A stretch of DNA of 64,000 nt from DATHTS01 sp965219305 (GTDB lineage: Bacteria; Acidobacteriota; Blastocatellia; Pyrinomonadales; Pyrinomonadaceae). The notes beneath the pieces are model-generated. The model had not been told where the DNA came from and searched no databases. It saw only the letters and a program-made list of their open reading frames with translations. How positions within the stretch are numbered: position 1 is the stretch's first letter; every line of letters starts with the position of its first letter. The DNA is taken from NCBI GenBank assembly GCA_965219305.1, contig OZ244725.1:2418001-2482000 (forward strand), written 5' to 3'. This document shows positions 43,483 to 52,070 of the stretch, piece by piece. Both the position numbers and the translations under genes were made by a program.

Positions 43483-43554
43483 TTTTTTAATTTTTAATTT
43501 TTCTCAAAGGCTCAAACTCACGCATTCTATCATTTTTCGCTTGTTGCGAACAAA

Positions 43555-44967
43555 TTAACTCGTCCGTTCGAGCGTTGCGATAAAAAAACCGTCCGCCGAA
43601 TCTCTGTGCGGAAAAGTTCTGCCGAAATTATTTTCGTTTAAAAATCTTTCGGCGATATTCGGCACGAGCTTTTTGAAAGTTGAATTTTCATCCAAAAACT
43701 TTTCGATAACCGCTTCGTTTTCTTCAATTTCCAAAGAACAAGTCGAATAGATCAACTTTCCGCCGATTTTAAGAATCTTCGATGCGTTTTCCAATATCGA
43801 AAGTTGTTTGCCCGATAACATTTCAAAATCTTCTTCACGCAAAAAATAACGAATTTCAGGATTATGCCGAATCGTTCCCGTTCCCGAACACGGCGCGTCA
43901 ATCAAAATCGCGTCAAAACTTTCGTCCGCAAACGGCAATTCCAACATCGCGTCATATCGGACAATATCAACAAATTCCGCCGCCTGATTTTCAAGATTCG
44001 CTTTAAGATTTTCAATCCGATGCGCGTAATAATCTCCGGCAATTATAGAAAACGGCTTCCGGCTTTCGTTTTCCCATTTTCCACTTTCCATTTTCCACTT
44101 TCCACTAATCAAACTCGTCTTGCTTCCCGGCGCGGCGCACAGATCGAGAAATTTTTCGTTTTCATTTATTTCGACCGCATTCGCAATCATCTGCGATGCT
44201 TCGTCTTGAAAATAAATCTCGCCGTTTTCCGCGAAATTTAAAATATCTTCATTGATTTTTTCCGCAATAAAAGCATCTTTTACATTTTCGGATTTTGAAA
44301 CACTTTCTCCCAAACTCTCCAAAATTTCTTTCTGCGCTTCCGCGTCTCTGCGGAAAAATTTCCCCGTAAAACGAAACGCCGGACGCACGATCTCGTTATT
44401 TGCCGCCGCGATCTTTTGCGCTTCTTCGATGCCGAATTCGCTGATCCATTTTTCGATCAAAAATTTCGGATGCGAAGTTTCAAACGCGATCTTTTCTACA
44501 TCATTTTCAAATTTGAATTCAAATTCCCCGTGCCGCTGAACGCTTCGCAAAACCGCATTGACCAAACCCGAAGCCGATTTTTTTCCTGCGCGTTTCGCCA
44601 GATTTACTGATTCATTGATTGCCGAATATTCGGGAACTTTATCGAGAAAAAGCATCTGATAAATTCCCATTCTTAGCGTTGTTAAAACCTCATCATCGAG
44701 AATTTTATCTTTCGTAAATTTCTCAATAACAGCATCGAGAAACATCTTTTTCCGCAAAACGCCGAGAACGATTTCGTGACACAAACCGCGATCTTTCGGA
44801 CTCAAATTTTTTTCGTAAAGCGGCAGTAAAATCGAAGAATACGAACGCAGACGCTCGATCTTGTCCAAAATTTCAAACGCCGCGATTCTCGACGGAGAAA
44901 CTTTTATATGATTCGTATTTCCCGTAGTTTTCTGCGGTTTTCTGTCCTTGCTTTTTATTATTTTCAA
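43555..44967 (-). CDS. rsmB: 16S rRNA m5C967 methyltransferase RsmB
   Basis: RsmB methylates C967 of 16S rRNA from S-adenosylmethionine. The 470-aa product has an N-terminal NusB-like helical domain (SRIAAFEILDKIERLRSYSSILLPLYEK) and a Rossmann methyltransferase domain with FLDLCAAPGSKTSLI (SAM), IDAPCSGTGTIRHNPEIRY (Cys on the catalytic motif IV) and KLIYSTCSLEIEENE (motif VI Cys). After motif I it carries GKWKMESGKWENESRKPF, a repeat-like 12-15 residue insertion absent from typical members. The start is TTG. The first downstream neighbour is PASTA protein; rpe follows, all in one direction. Confidence 0.92.
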   Translation of the reverse strand: MKIIKSKDRKPQKTTGNTNHIKVSPSRIAAFEILDKIERLRSYSSILLPLYEKNLSPKDRGLCHEIVLGVLRKKMFLDAVIEKFTKDKILDDEVLTTLRMGIYQMLFLDKVPEYSAINESVNLAKRAGKKSASGLVNAVLRSVQRHGEFEFKFENDVEKIAFETSHPKFLIEKWISEFGIEEAQKIAAANNEIVRPAFRFTGKFFRRDAEAQKEILESLGESVSKSENVKDAFIAEKINEDILNFAENGEIYFQDEASQMIANAVEINENEKFLDLCAAPGSKTSLISGKWKMESGKWENESRKPFSIIAGDYYAHRIENLKANLENQAAEFVDIVRYDAMLELPFADESFDAILIDAPCSGTGTIRHNPEIRYFLREEDFEMLSGKQLSILENASKILKIGGKLIYSTCSLEIEENEAVIEKFLDENSTFKKLVPNIAERFLNENNFGRTFPHRDSADGFFIATLERTS

Positions 44968-45077
44968 GTGATTATTTCAGATTTTATCTGTCAACTATTA
45001 TCTCTCATCTATCAACTATTTTTGACAGATAAAAGTTAAGAGTTGATAGATTGATTTTTCTGCGGGAAATTCAAAAT

Positions 45078-46013
45078 TTATGCGCCCAATTTTTCGCCAA
45101 CCGACATTTTAACACCGTTGAGAAAATCACGCGCTTTCATACGATTTTTTCCGGCGAGTTGAATTTCCAAAAGTTTCAACGCCGTTTGGTTTCCGCAAGC
45201 AATAATCAAATCATCGCCATTCGCTTCGATGATCGTTCCCGTTTCAACATCTTCGCCGATAGTTTCGCTAGTAACTTCCGTTTTCCAGACAGTCAGTTTT
45301 TTATCATCGTAACTCGTAAAAGCAGTTGGAAAAGGCTGAAAACCGCGAACGTGATTTTTTATCGTCGTTGCGCGTGAATCCCAGAAGATTTTCCCGTCTT
45401 CTTTCGTCAGGATCGGCGCGTAACTCGCGTTTTCCTCCACTTGTTTCTGCGGTGTGATGTTATCAAAACTTTTTAACGTCTCGCTCAAAAGTTTTGCGCC
45501 TTCAAACGACAGACGCGCCATCAATTCGATTGCGTCTTCATCGTCGCCGATCTCGGTTTCGCTCTGGAGCAAAATATCGCCCGTGTCTAATCCCGCGTCC
45601 ATTTTCATCGTCGTGATTCCGGTTTTGGTTTCGCCGTTGACGAGACACCAATTAACCGGCGCGGCTCCGCGATATTTCGGCAGCAACGAAAAGTGAACAT
45701 TAACACATCCTTTCGGGAATGCGTTCAGAAAACTTTCCGGCAAAATCCGCCCGTAAGCGACAACAACCGCTAAATCTGCTTCAAAAGATGCGAATTTCTC
45801 GGCGGCTTCAGCGGTTTTGATCTTCGTCGGCTGCAAAACTTCCAAATTATTTTCAAGCGCAAACTCTTTGACGGCAGACGCATTTAATTTATTTCCGCGT
45901 CCCGCAGGTCTGTCCGGCTGTGTATAAACGGCGGCGATTTCGTGACCGTCATCCAAAATTTGTTCAAGCGTCGGAACGGCGGCGAGCGGCGTTCCCATAA
46001 AAACTATTTTCAT
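45078..46013 (-). CDS. fmt: methionyl-tRNA formyltransferase
   Basis: Fmt formylates initiator Met-tRNA from 10-formyl-tetrahydrofolate. The 311-aa product from ATG 46013 has the N-terminal KIVFMGTPLAAVPTLEQIL, the DLAVVVAYGRILPESFL stretch, the catalytic block VNVHFSLLPKYRGAAPVNW and the KTGITTMKMDAGLDTGDIL block, plus a C-terminal OB-like domain. fmt usually clusters with def and rsmB; here rsmB follows on the same strand and def is not visible nearby. Confidence 0.95.
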   Translation of the reverse strand: MKIVFMGTPLAAVPTLEQILDDGHEIAAVYTQPDRPAGRGNKLNASAVKEFALENNLEVLQPTKIKTAEAAEKFASFEADLAVVVAYGRILPESFLNAFPKGCVNVHFSLLPKYRGAAPVNWCLVNGETKTGITTMKMDAGLDTGDILLQSETEIGDDEDAIELMARLSFEGAKLLSETLKSFDNITPQKQVEENASYAPILTKEDGKIFWDSRATTIKNHVRGFQPFPTAFTSYDDKKLTVWKTEVTSETIGEDVETGTIIEANGDDLIIACGNQTALKLLEIQLAGKNRMKARDFLNGVKMSVGEKLGA

Positions 46014-46057
46014 CACGTTTTATTTTAAGTTAAATTTCCGATAATCCAAATTGAGAA

Positions 46058-46143
46058 ATTTGCCCGCAGAATCCGCGGAACGCGCGGAAAAAGAAATAAG
46101 TTAATAATATTTTCGCGTCCTTTCGCGCATTTCGCGGGCAAAA
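46058..46143. repeat. palindromic element of the TTTGCCCGC type
   Basis: ATTTGCCCGCAGAATCCGCG and a matching right arm ending CGCATTTCGCGGGCAAAA enclose AT-rich loop sequence. It lies between fmt and the GntR gene and touches the regulator's stop. Confidence 0.7.
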
Positions 46144-46144
46144 A

Positions 46145-47032
46145 TCAAACAGTCAAATCATTCAATTCCGCCAGCGAATCGTCGGCGATAAGTCGAAACG
46201 GGCGCAATCGCTTATCGTTCGGAAAATGCCGCGCCGCAACGGTATCGCAAATTATCATCGAAGCGTCATTCAAACCTCTGCGCCAATTTTCGTCCGCAGT
46301 CGAACGCAAAATAATCGCTTCGCCGTCAATGTTCGCCGCTATCAAAAGCATTTTTGCCAAACTCAAAAAATCCTGCCAACCCGAAACGACGGCGATTAAA
46401 GCGTCTTCCGCCGGACGCTGTTCGCCCGTCAAAGTTCCTGAAACGCTTCTGGTTTTCAAAAAAACGCAAGTTTTATTCGGCGGCAAAACCGCATTTAATT
46501 TTTCGGTTTCATCCGCTAAAGCGACGAAAACCGCGTTGTCATTGCGGCGCGATTTTTCAAATTCCGTAAAACTGCAATTTTCGACTTTCCAATCTGCCGA
46601 ATCGCTGATCTCTTTCGTTAAAATTTCGCGCAAACCATCATTTTGTTCAACGATCAAAAAATAATCCGGCGGCTGAATCTCGAACCAGTTTTCTAATTTT
46701 CGCTGAACCTCTTTCGATTTATAACCTTTTTTTCGCGCTTCGTTAAAAAACTCCGCGATTAAACGATCAAGCCCGAAATCTTCGCTTGCATTAGAATTTT
46801 CGCGCACATAAAAACCGCTTCCTTTTCTGAATTCGATCAGATTTTCTTCGGCTAATTTCTGATAAGCCGCGCTGACCGTGTTGGCGTGAATTTGAAAACG
46901 TCTGGCAAGCTGGCTCGTGCTTGGAAGTTTTTCGCCGACGGAAAAATCACCGCTCGCAATGCCGAGCAAAATCTGCGTAGAAAGTTGTTCGCGGACGCTG
47001 ATTTCAGAGTTTTTCGAGAGCCAGATTTTCAT
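46145..47032 (-). CDS. GntR-family transcriptional regulator
   Basis: The 295-aa product from ATG 47032 has an N-terminal GntR winged helix (SVREQLSTQILLGIASGDFSVGEKLPSTSQLARRFQIHANTVSAAYQKLAEENLIEFRKGSGFYV) and a ~210-residue C-terminal effector domain of no clear subclass, neither FadR nor MocR. The segment NAVFVALADETEKLNAVL suggests a Rossmann-like ligand domain. Its target is unknown; a palindromic element lies on each side of the gene. The longer frame from 47092 lies partly in a repeat and is rejected. Confidence 0.85.
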   Translation of the reverse strand: MKIWLSKNSEISVREQLSTQILLGIASGDFSVGEKLPSTSQLARRFQIHANTVSAAYQKLAEENLIEFRKGSGFYVRENSNASEDFGLDRLIAEFFNEARKKGYKSKEVQRKLENWFEIQPPDYFLIVEQNDGLREILTKEISDSADWKVENCSFTEFEKSRRNDNAVFVALADETEKLNAVLPPNKTCVFLKTRSVSGTLTGEQRPAEDALIAVVSGWQDFLSLAKMLLIAANIDGEAIILRSTADENWRRGLNDASMIICDTVAARHFPNDKRLRPFRLIADDSLAELNDLTV

Positions 47033-47063
47033 TGATTTTTGACTACAGAACTTTGAAGAATAT

Positions 47064-47163
47064 TTTAACCACAGATGGATACAGATTAACACTAATAAAA
47101 AAAAGATTTTGAAAATATCTTCTTAAAATCTGTGTCTATCTGTGTAAATCTGCGGTTAATTTT
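47064..47163. repeat. palindromic element of the TTAACCACAGAT type
   Basis: TTTTAACCACAGATGGATAC faces a right arm ending TGTGTAAATCTGCGGTTAATT. It lies between the GntR and the SDR epimerase genes, partly in the rejected GntR extension, and overlaps the last bases before the epimerase stop. Confidence 0.7.
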
Positions 47164-47164
47164 C

Positions 47165-48061
47165 TTATTCTAAAATATGCGCCAACGCTTCTTTCAGATT
47201 CGGGAACTTAAATTCAAATCCCGCATCGAGCAGTTTTTCGGGCAAAACTTTCTGACCTTCAAGCAAAAGACGTTCGCCCATTTCGCCGTAGAGAGCTTTG
47301 ATGGCGAATGCGGGAATCGGCATAATTGCGGGACGATTTAGGACATCGGCGAAAGTTTGTGTAAATTCCTTGTTCGTCGCCGGATTCGGCGCGGTCGCGT
47401 TTACGGCATCGTCCAAAGAATCGTTTTCGAGCGCGAAATGAAAAATGCTCACGAGATCGTCAATGGCGATCCAACTCATAAATTGTTCGCCGTTTCCGAC
47501 TTTTCCGCCGACACCGAGTTTGAACGGTGTCATCATTTTCTCAAGCGCACCGCCGTTTTTCGCCAGCACAACGCCGATGCGCGGCAGAACGACTCGTTCG
47601 GCAAAATCCGACGCTTTTCTCGATTCGATTTCCCATTCGTCGCAGATTTCAGGCAAAAATCCTTCGCCCTTTGCCGAATCTTCCGTCAGAGTTTCATCGC
47701 CGCGCGTGCCGTAAAATCCGATCGCTGACGCGCCGATGAAAATTTTCGGTTTGTTCTCGCATTTCCGCAAAGCGTCAACCAGAGTTTTTGTGCCTTTGAC
47801 GCGGCTGTCGCGCAGTTTGCGTTTTTTCTCGTCCGACCAAGTTTCCGCGATACTTTCGCCCGCGAGATGAATCACGGCATCGGAATTTTCCAACTTCGAT
47901 TTCTCGCTTTCGGGAAAACCTTCGTAAGCGTCCCATTGAATTTCGCTGCCGCTTTCGGCTTTGCTGCGGCTTATTTTATAAACCGAATGTCCTTTCGCTT
48001 CGAGCGTCGGCACGAGTTCGCCGCCGACCAGACCGCTCGCGCCTGTTACTAGAATTTTCAT
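47165..48061 (-). CDS. TIGR01777-type NAD(P)-binding epimerase-like protein
   Basis: The 298-aa product is an extended SDR of the SDR39U1/YfcH type: Rossmann KILVTGASGLVGGELVPTLEAKGHSVYKISR, DAVIHLAGESIAETWSDEKKRKLRDSRVKGTKTLVDAL, FIGASAIGFYGTRGDE and the ending LLEGQKVLPEKLLDAGFEFKFPNLKEAL, all diagnostic of this family. Function is unassigned; cell-division or wall roles have been suggested for relatives. The ATG at 48061 has AAGGAA (48070-48075) upstream; the longer frame to 48220 is derived from the palindromic element at 48100-48259. Confidence 0.9.
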   Translation of the reverse strand: MKILVTGASGLVGGELVPTLEAKGHSVYKISRSKAESGSEIQWDAYEGFPESEKSKLENSDAVIHLAGESIAETWSDEKKRKLRDSRVKGTKTLVDALRKCENKPKIFIGASAIGFYGTRGDETLTEDSAKGEGFLPEICDEWEIESRKASDFAERVVLPRIGVVLAKNGGALEKMMTPFKLGVGGKVGNGEQFMSWIAIDDLVSIFHFALENDSLDDAVNATAPNPATNKEFTQTFADVLNRPAIMPIPAFAIKALYGEMGERLLLEGQKVLPEKLLDAGFEFKFPNLKEALAHILE

Positions 48062-48099
48062 AAAATTATTTCCTTCAAACCGTTTATCTCTTTCATTAG

Positions 48100-48259
48100 A
48101 ACGCGGAGCGGACTGGAGCGCAAGCGTCCCCGCTTGCAATGAGCGCAGAGCGCGAAAAAGATGTTTGTTATTTGCAGTTTTGAGTAAATATAGACTTTTT
48201 CGCGCCGAAGCGACGCTCAATGCAACCGGGACGGATTGCGCTCCAGTCCGCTCCGCGTT
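48100..48259. repeat. 160-bp hairpin element with 24-bp perfect arms
   Basis: The left arm (48100-48123, AACGCGGAGCGGACTGGAGC...) is exactly complementary to 48236-48259. Inner words CGTCCC/GGGACG extend the pairing. Its GC content differs from the surrounding DNA. It separates the epimerase gene from the zinc-ribbon membrane gene. Confidence 0.85.
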
Positions 48260-48263
48260 TTAA

Positions 48264-48644
48264 TTATAACTTTTTAAATATCGAACCTTCGTATTTCCGC
48301 AGACCGCAATTTAGACATTTGCTTGAATAAGACCACGTATAAAAATCGTTTCGATGAAACGCCTTTTTGCATTTCGGGCAATTCCACAATTGCAGTCTTA
48401 GAATATAATACGCGCTGGCGGCGAGAAACATACACGACGGAATTGATAAAAACAGAAGATTGCTGAAATGTTTATCAACCAGACCGATCATAAACGGCAG
48501 GAAAAACGCGGCGGCTGAACCGGCGAAAAACAGTTTGAAATTGCGGTATAAAAAACGATATTGTTCCCAATCGTTCTGAAAATTCTGCCGTTTGATCATC
48601 CTCGCGGAATTTTCAAATTTTATCTGTAAATCATCTGCAAACAT
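48264..48644 (-). CDS. membrane protein with a C-terminal zinc ribbon
   Basis: The 126-aa product has two membrane helices (LFFAGSAAAFFLPFMIGLV and LLFLSIPSCMFLAASAYYIL) and then a C-terminal four-Cys ribbon (WNCPKCKKAF ... SSKCLNCGLRKYEG). No specific family was recognised. It starts at ATG 48644 and stands between a palindromic element and an unknown cytoplasmic protein. Confidence 0.7.
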   Translation of the reverse strand: MFADDLQIKFENSARMIKRQNFQNDWEQYRFLYRNFKLFFAGSAAAFFLPFMIGLVDKHFSNLLFLSIPSCMFLAASAYYILRLQLWNCPKCKKAFHRNDFYTWSYSSKCLNCGLRKYEGSIFKKL

Positions 48645-48680
48645 TATTTCTTAAAGTCTATTAAATTGTTATGTTGCCCG

Positions 48681-49142
48681 TTAATTGCCAGCGAGCCTTT
48701 TGAAAAATTGAACAACATATTTTTCGTAAGCCTCACCAAGCAAATCTCTAAATTTTTCCTCGTTTTCAAACGCTAATTTAACGGCTTGTTCCGCTAAAGG
48801 TAAATGGTCTAACCTGCCTTCCGCAAGTATGCGCTTTACTTCCGAAAAAAACTCGTCTTCGGGAGTTGTGCCGTGTTCGTCCCAATAATCAGAAAGTTTG
48901 CATAAAATGGCGACTGCCGAACCTTCATGAAGCACATTTACATCAATGCCGAAAGTTATGCCTTGTGGTTCAAAAACGTAACAATCAGCAAAGAAAATCG
49001 GGTCAAAGCTACCGATTTCAATATTATGTCCAAAACCTTCATAACTCTCAGATAAATCATAAAACATATAAAGAATATCGCGTATGGCGTTGATTGCGAC
49101 GGAATAGTTTTCTTGATTTATTTCGTTCATTCTATGCGACAT
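48681..49142 (-). CDS. hypothetical acidic protein
   Basis: The 153-aa soluble protein (NEINQENYSVAINAIRDILYMFYDLSESYEG...) is acidic, without signal peptide, Cys pattern or membrane helix; only the end VVQFFKRLAGN is basic. No family was recognised; alternating helix-strand content is all that can be said. An ATG at 49130 is an alternative start. It lies between the zinc-ribbon membrane gene and a cytochrome c gene. Confidence 0.65.
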   Translation of the reverse strand: MSHRMNEINQENYSVAINAIRDILYMFYDLSESYEGFGHNIEIGSFDPIFFADCYVFEPQGITFGIDVNVLHEGSAVAILCKLSDYWDEHGTTPEDEFFSEVKRILAEGRLDHLPLAEQAVKLAFENEEKFRDLLGEAYEKYVVQFFKRLAGN

Positions 49143-49192
49143 TTGTTATTATCGAAAAACAACATAACCTTCAATTCAACATTACTAGCTAA

Positions 49193-49549
49193 CTAATCTT
49201 TCTTCTGCAAATCGTATTTTACAAAATGCGCCATTTGGCGGAGTTCGGTTTCGGTCAATTGGTTTCTAAACGGAACCATTCCGTTGCCGCCGTTTGCGAT
49301 CTGGTTGTAGATTTCCTGTTCGCTTTTCGTTTCGACATCGCCGCGCCGCAATGATGGGACGATTCTTTCTTCCAACTTTTTGCCTTCCGCTTCCGGTCCG
49401 TGACAGATCATACAATTTTGGCGAAAGATTGACGCTTCGTAAGATTTGTTGTTCGTTATCACAACGCCCGTCTGAGGTTTTTCGGTCGAACAGGCGAAGA
49501 TCGCAAATCCGGCGAAAATACAAATTGCGAGAATTTTTATAAACTTCAT
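49193..49549 (-). CDS. lipoprotein cytochrome c
   Basis: The 118-aa product has a lipoprotein signal ending FAC (Cys20, MKFIKILAICIFAGFAIFAC), a haem-binding C46-x2-C49-H50 (QNCMICHGPEAEG) and a distal Met in GGNGMVPFRNQLTETELRQMAHFV, the axial-ligand region of class I cytochromes. It is anchored to a membrane facing the periplasm and carries electrons, e.g. to a terminal oxidase or dehydrogenase. No oxidase gene lies nearby. The start is the ATG at 49549. Confidence 0.93.
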   Translation of the reverse strand: MKFIKILAICIFAGFAIFACSTEKPQTGVVITNNKSYEASIFRQNCMICHGPEAEGKKLEERIVPSLRRGDVETKSEQEIYNQIANGGNGMVPFRNQLTETELRQMAHFVKYDLQKKD

Positions 49550-49670
49550 TTTTCAGTTGAAACGGATTTAATCTATCAATTATCAACTATCAATTTTCAA
49601 TTATATTTTTGGGTTTTGAGCGAAAAAATAAAATGTAGTTAATAGATAAAAGTTGATAGTTGATAGATTT

Positions 49671-50438
49671 TTACTTTATCGCGCCTTCAATCGGACTCGA
49701 CGCAGACGCATATAAACGCTTCGGCATTCTGCCCGAAATATACGCCATTCGTCCGGCTTTTACCGCCAACTTCATCGCTTCCGCCATCAACGCGGCATCT
49801 TTCGCTTCGGCGATTGCCGTGTTCATCAATATCGCGTCCGCGCCGAGTTCCATCGCAATCGCCGCATCGCTTGGCACGCCGACTCCGGCATCAACGATGA
49901 TCGTCGCGTCGGGCAACTGTTCGCGCATAATCTTCAGATTCGCCGGATTCTGCACGCCCAAACCCGAACCGATCGGCGCGGCGAGCGGCATCACGGCGGG
50001 ACAACCGATGTCGAGAAGTTTTTTCGCCATTATCAGATCGTCCGAAAAATACGGCAGAACGATAAAACCTTCCTTGACGAGAACACGCGCTGCTTCGAGC
50101 GTCTGTTCGTTGTCCGGCAAAAGCGTAACTTTGTCGCCGATGACTTCGAGTTTTATCCAATCTGTTTCTAGTGCTTCACGCGCCAGACGCGCCGTCCGAA
50201 TCGCGTGTTCGGCATCGTAGCATCCCGCCGTGTTCGGCAGAATCTGCATATCTTTGTCGAGAAAATCGAGAAAAGATTCCGTCTTTCCGTCCAAAGGAAC
50301 ACGATTAACCGCAACCGTCACCATTTCCGCGCCCGACGCTTTGTGCGCCGCCTGCATTTCCTGATGAGTTCGATATTTTCCCGTGCCGATTATTAAACGA
50401 GAGTTGAAGGTTTTTCCTGCTAAATTAAAATTATCCAT
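49671..50438 (-). CDS. thiG: thiazole synthase ThiG
   Basis: ThiG builds the thiazole phosphate ring of thiamine from 1-deoxyxylulose 5-phosphate, dehydroglycine and ThiS thiocarboxylate. The 255-aa product is of normal length with FNSRLIIGTGKYRTHQEMQAA, MVTVAVNRVPLD, ILPNTAGCYDAEHAIRTARLARE, WIKLEVIGD (Schiff-base Lys region), PAVMPLAAPIGSGLGVQNP and the phosphate-binding VDAGVGVPSDAAIAMELGADAILMNTAIA. It follows thiS on the same strand after a 150-bp gap. No TPP riboswitch was recognised upstream of either. Confidence 0.96.
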   Translation of the reverse strand: MDNFNLAGKTFNSRLIIGTGKYRTHQEMQAAHKASGAEMVTVAVNRVPLDGKTESFLDFLDKDMQILPNTAGCYDAEHAIRTARLAREALETDWIKLEVIGDKVTLLPDNEQTLEAARVLVKEGFIVLPYFSDDLIMAKKLLDIGCPAVMPLAAPIGSGLGVQNPANLKIMREQLPDATIIVDAGVGVPSDAAIAMELGADAILMNTAIAEAKDAALMAEAMKLAVKAGRMAYISGRMPKRLYASASSPIEGAIK

Positions 50439-50588
50439 AGTAATGAGTGCTGAGTGCTGAATGCTGAGTTTAAAAGCAAAAAGGATCAGCGAAAGAATAA
50501 TTTTAACAAAATTCCGCGCAAAAGAAATGCGGACTGAAAATATTCAATCCGCAAACTCGTAATTCGTAATTTGAAATTCGTAATTGAT

Positions 50589-50789
50589 TCACCCGCCGCC
50601 GACGAAGTGAATTATTTCGATTTTGTCCGCGTCGTTGATGTTCGTTGCGTCCCAATCTTTTTTACGCACGACCTGTTTATTTAATTCGACGGCGATGCGT
50701 TCGTCCGGCAAATCTAAATTTTCGAGAAGTTCGCGCAGATTTAATTCGTTTTCGATTGTTTTTTTCTCGCCGTTGACTACAATATTCAT
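50589..50789 (-). CDS. thiS: sulfur carrier protein ThiS
   Basis: The 66-aa protein has a ubiquitin-like fold and the invariant C-terminal Gly-Gly (IIHFVGGG) that is thiocarboxylated by ThiF and sulfur donor to deliver sulfur to ThiG. Residues 1-20 (MNIVVNGEKKTIENELNLRE) match ThiS well. Its start overlaps the stop of an upstream gene by four bases (ATGA), while thiG follows on the same strand, so a three-gene operon is likely. Confidence 0.93.
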   Translation of the reverse strand: MNIVVNGEKKTIENELNLRELLENLDLPDERIAVELNKQVVRKKDWDATNINDADKIEIIHFVGGG

Positions 50790-51847
50790 CTTGTTTTAAT
50801 AATTTTTCTATATTCGGCTTCATCGCCGCCGCTCATTGCTTTTATCATCACAACGGCGCGTCCGTGCGCGAAAACGGGGATTTTCAAATGTACGGTTGCC
50901 ATTCCCATATTATCTGTTTTAGCGTGATAAAGCGCGGGCGAAAATGCAGAGCCGAGAACTTTGACCATAATATGCGCTCCGCCGAGGACGTTTTTTAACG
51001 TGCCTTGAAATACGACAATTTCGATAGTTTTCTCATCGCCGCTGTAAAATTCTTCATCGCTCAAAACTTTTACGGTCAAATCGTCGCCGAATGCTCCAGC
51101 TTCGATTTGCGCTCGTTCCAGTTCTTCGAGAAACTTTTGCGACGAGGTTTTTTCTTCGACTATCTCAACCGCTTCGGCGGATATTATCTCGACATCTTCG
51201 ATGATTTCAACCGCTTCGATAATTATTTCTTCGGTCGGCGGTTCGCTCTTTTCGGCTTCCCAAATTTTCGGGTCAGGTTTAGGAATCGGAACTTCAGCAC
51301 GTCTTCGCGCTTCGATGCGTTCTTCATCGAGAATTTGTTCTAGATCAATAAATGCTTGTTCATTCGATATTTCTTCGGCGGAATCATAAGCATTATTTAA
51401 TATTTGCGGTTGCGGAACGTCGAACTTCGGCAAGTATCCGATTTTCGGCTCTTGTTTTTCAGGTTCAGGAATCTTAACGGTTTCCGGTTTTGCCGTCTGT
51501 TCGATCTTCGGCGGTATGTTTGTTTTCAGAAGTTCGACGTTTTTGACGGCTAAATCCGGTGTCTGTTTGGCGGACGGTCTTACTGACATCCGCTTGAGGT
51601 CTTCGATTCGCCCGGAACTGATTGCGGCGCAGATCAATTTATGCTGACGCTGAAGCCGTTCGGCTAAAACTTTTTCGTCGAATTTTTCCAAAAGCAGATC
51701 GTCATAAGGCGAACGCTTGCTTGCCAAAATCGTGCCGCCGTTATATACGAGCGACAAGATCAGAGGTGTCGCCGTGCCTTTGTCCTCGGTTTGAACGTGG
51801 TAGGTAACTCCCTGATATACAATGTCAGTATTAAATCCGGTTATCAC
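50786..51847 (-). CDS. multi-domain protein of unknown function upstream of thiS
   Basis: The 353-aa product starts at GTG 51847. Its N-terminal ~95 residues (FNTDIVYQGVTYHVQTEDKG...HKLICAAISSGRIEDLK) are a compact domain with no name known to me. A long acidic linker (EEIIIEAVEIIEDVEIISAEAVEIVEEK) follows, and the C-terminal ~100 residues (EIVVFQGTLKNVLGGAHIMVKVLGS...HLKIPVFAHGRAVVMIKAMSGGDEAEYRKIIKTR) resemble a carboxypeptidase-regulatory/Ig-like beta fold. No signal peptide is seen, so it is probably cytoplasmic. It is coupled to thiS by a four-base ATGA overlap. Confidence 0.65.
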   Translation of the reverse strand: MITGFNTDIVYQGVTYHVQTEDKGTATPLILSLVYNGGTILASKRSPYDDLLLEKFDEKVLAERLQRQHKLICAAISSGRIEDLKRMSVRPSAKQTPDLAVKNVELLKTNIPPKIEQTAKPETVKIPEPEKQEPKIGYLPKFDVPQPQILNNAYDSAEEISNEQAFIDLEQILDEERIEARRRAEVPIPKPDPKIWEAEKSEPPTEEIIIEAVEIIEDVEIISAEAVEIVEEKTSSQKFLEELERAQIEAGAFGDDLTVKVLSDEEFYSGDEKTIEIVVFQGTLKNVLGGAHIMVKVLGSAFSPALYHAKTDNMGMATVHLKIPVFAHGRAVVMIKAMSGGDEAEYRKIIKTR

Positions 51848-52070
51848 AAGCAGTCAAAAAAATCGAGCGGAAAATTAGGTGTGATAAAAATACAAAGACA
51901 AAAATAAAAACTACAAACTTTTACAAATTATGCAATTTTTTGTGCCTGAAAACTTTTTATCTGCTTTATTACGACACAAATGCCTTTTATGAAATTAACA
52001 CACAGCGTTAATTTCGGTCAATAATTTGGTTATGAGAGAGTAAATGAGTTTCTGTTTTAATTTTCTGATT

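Noticed and set aside
50439..50588. TPP riboswitch between thiS and thiG
   Set aside because: Neither the CTGAGA core nor a compatible fold was seen; the stretch consists of short repeated words (TGAGTGCTGA, ATTCGTAAT).
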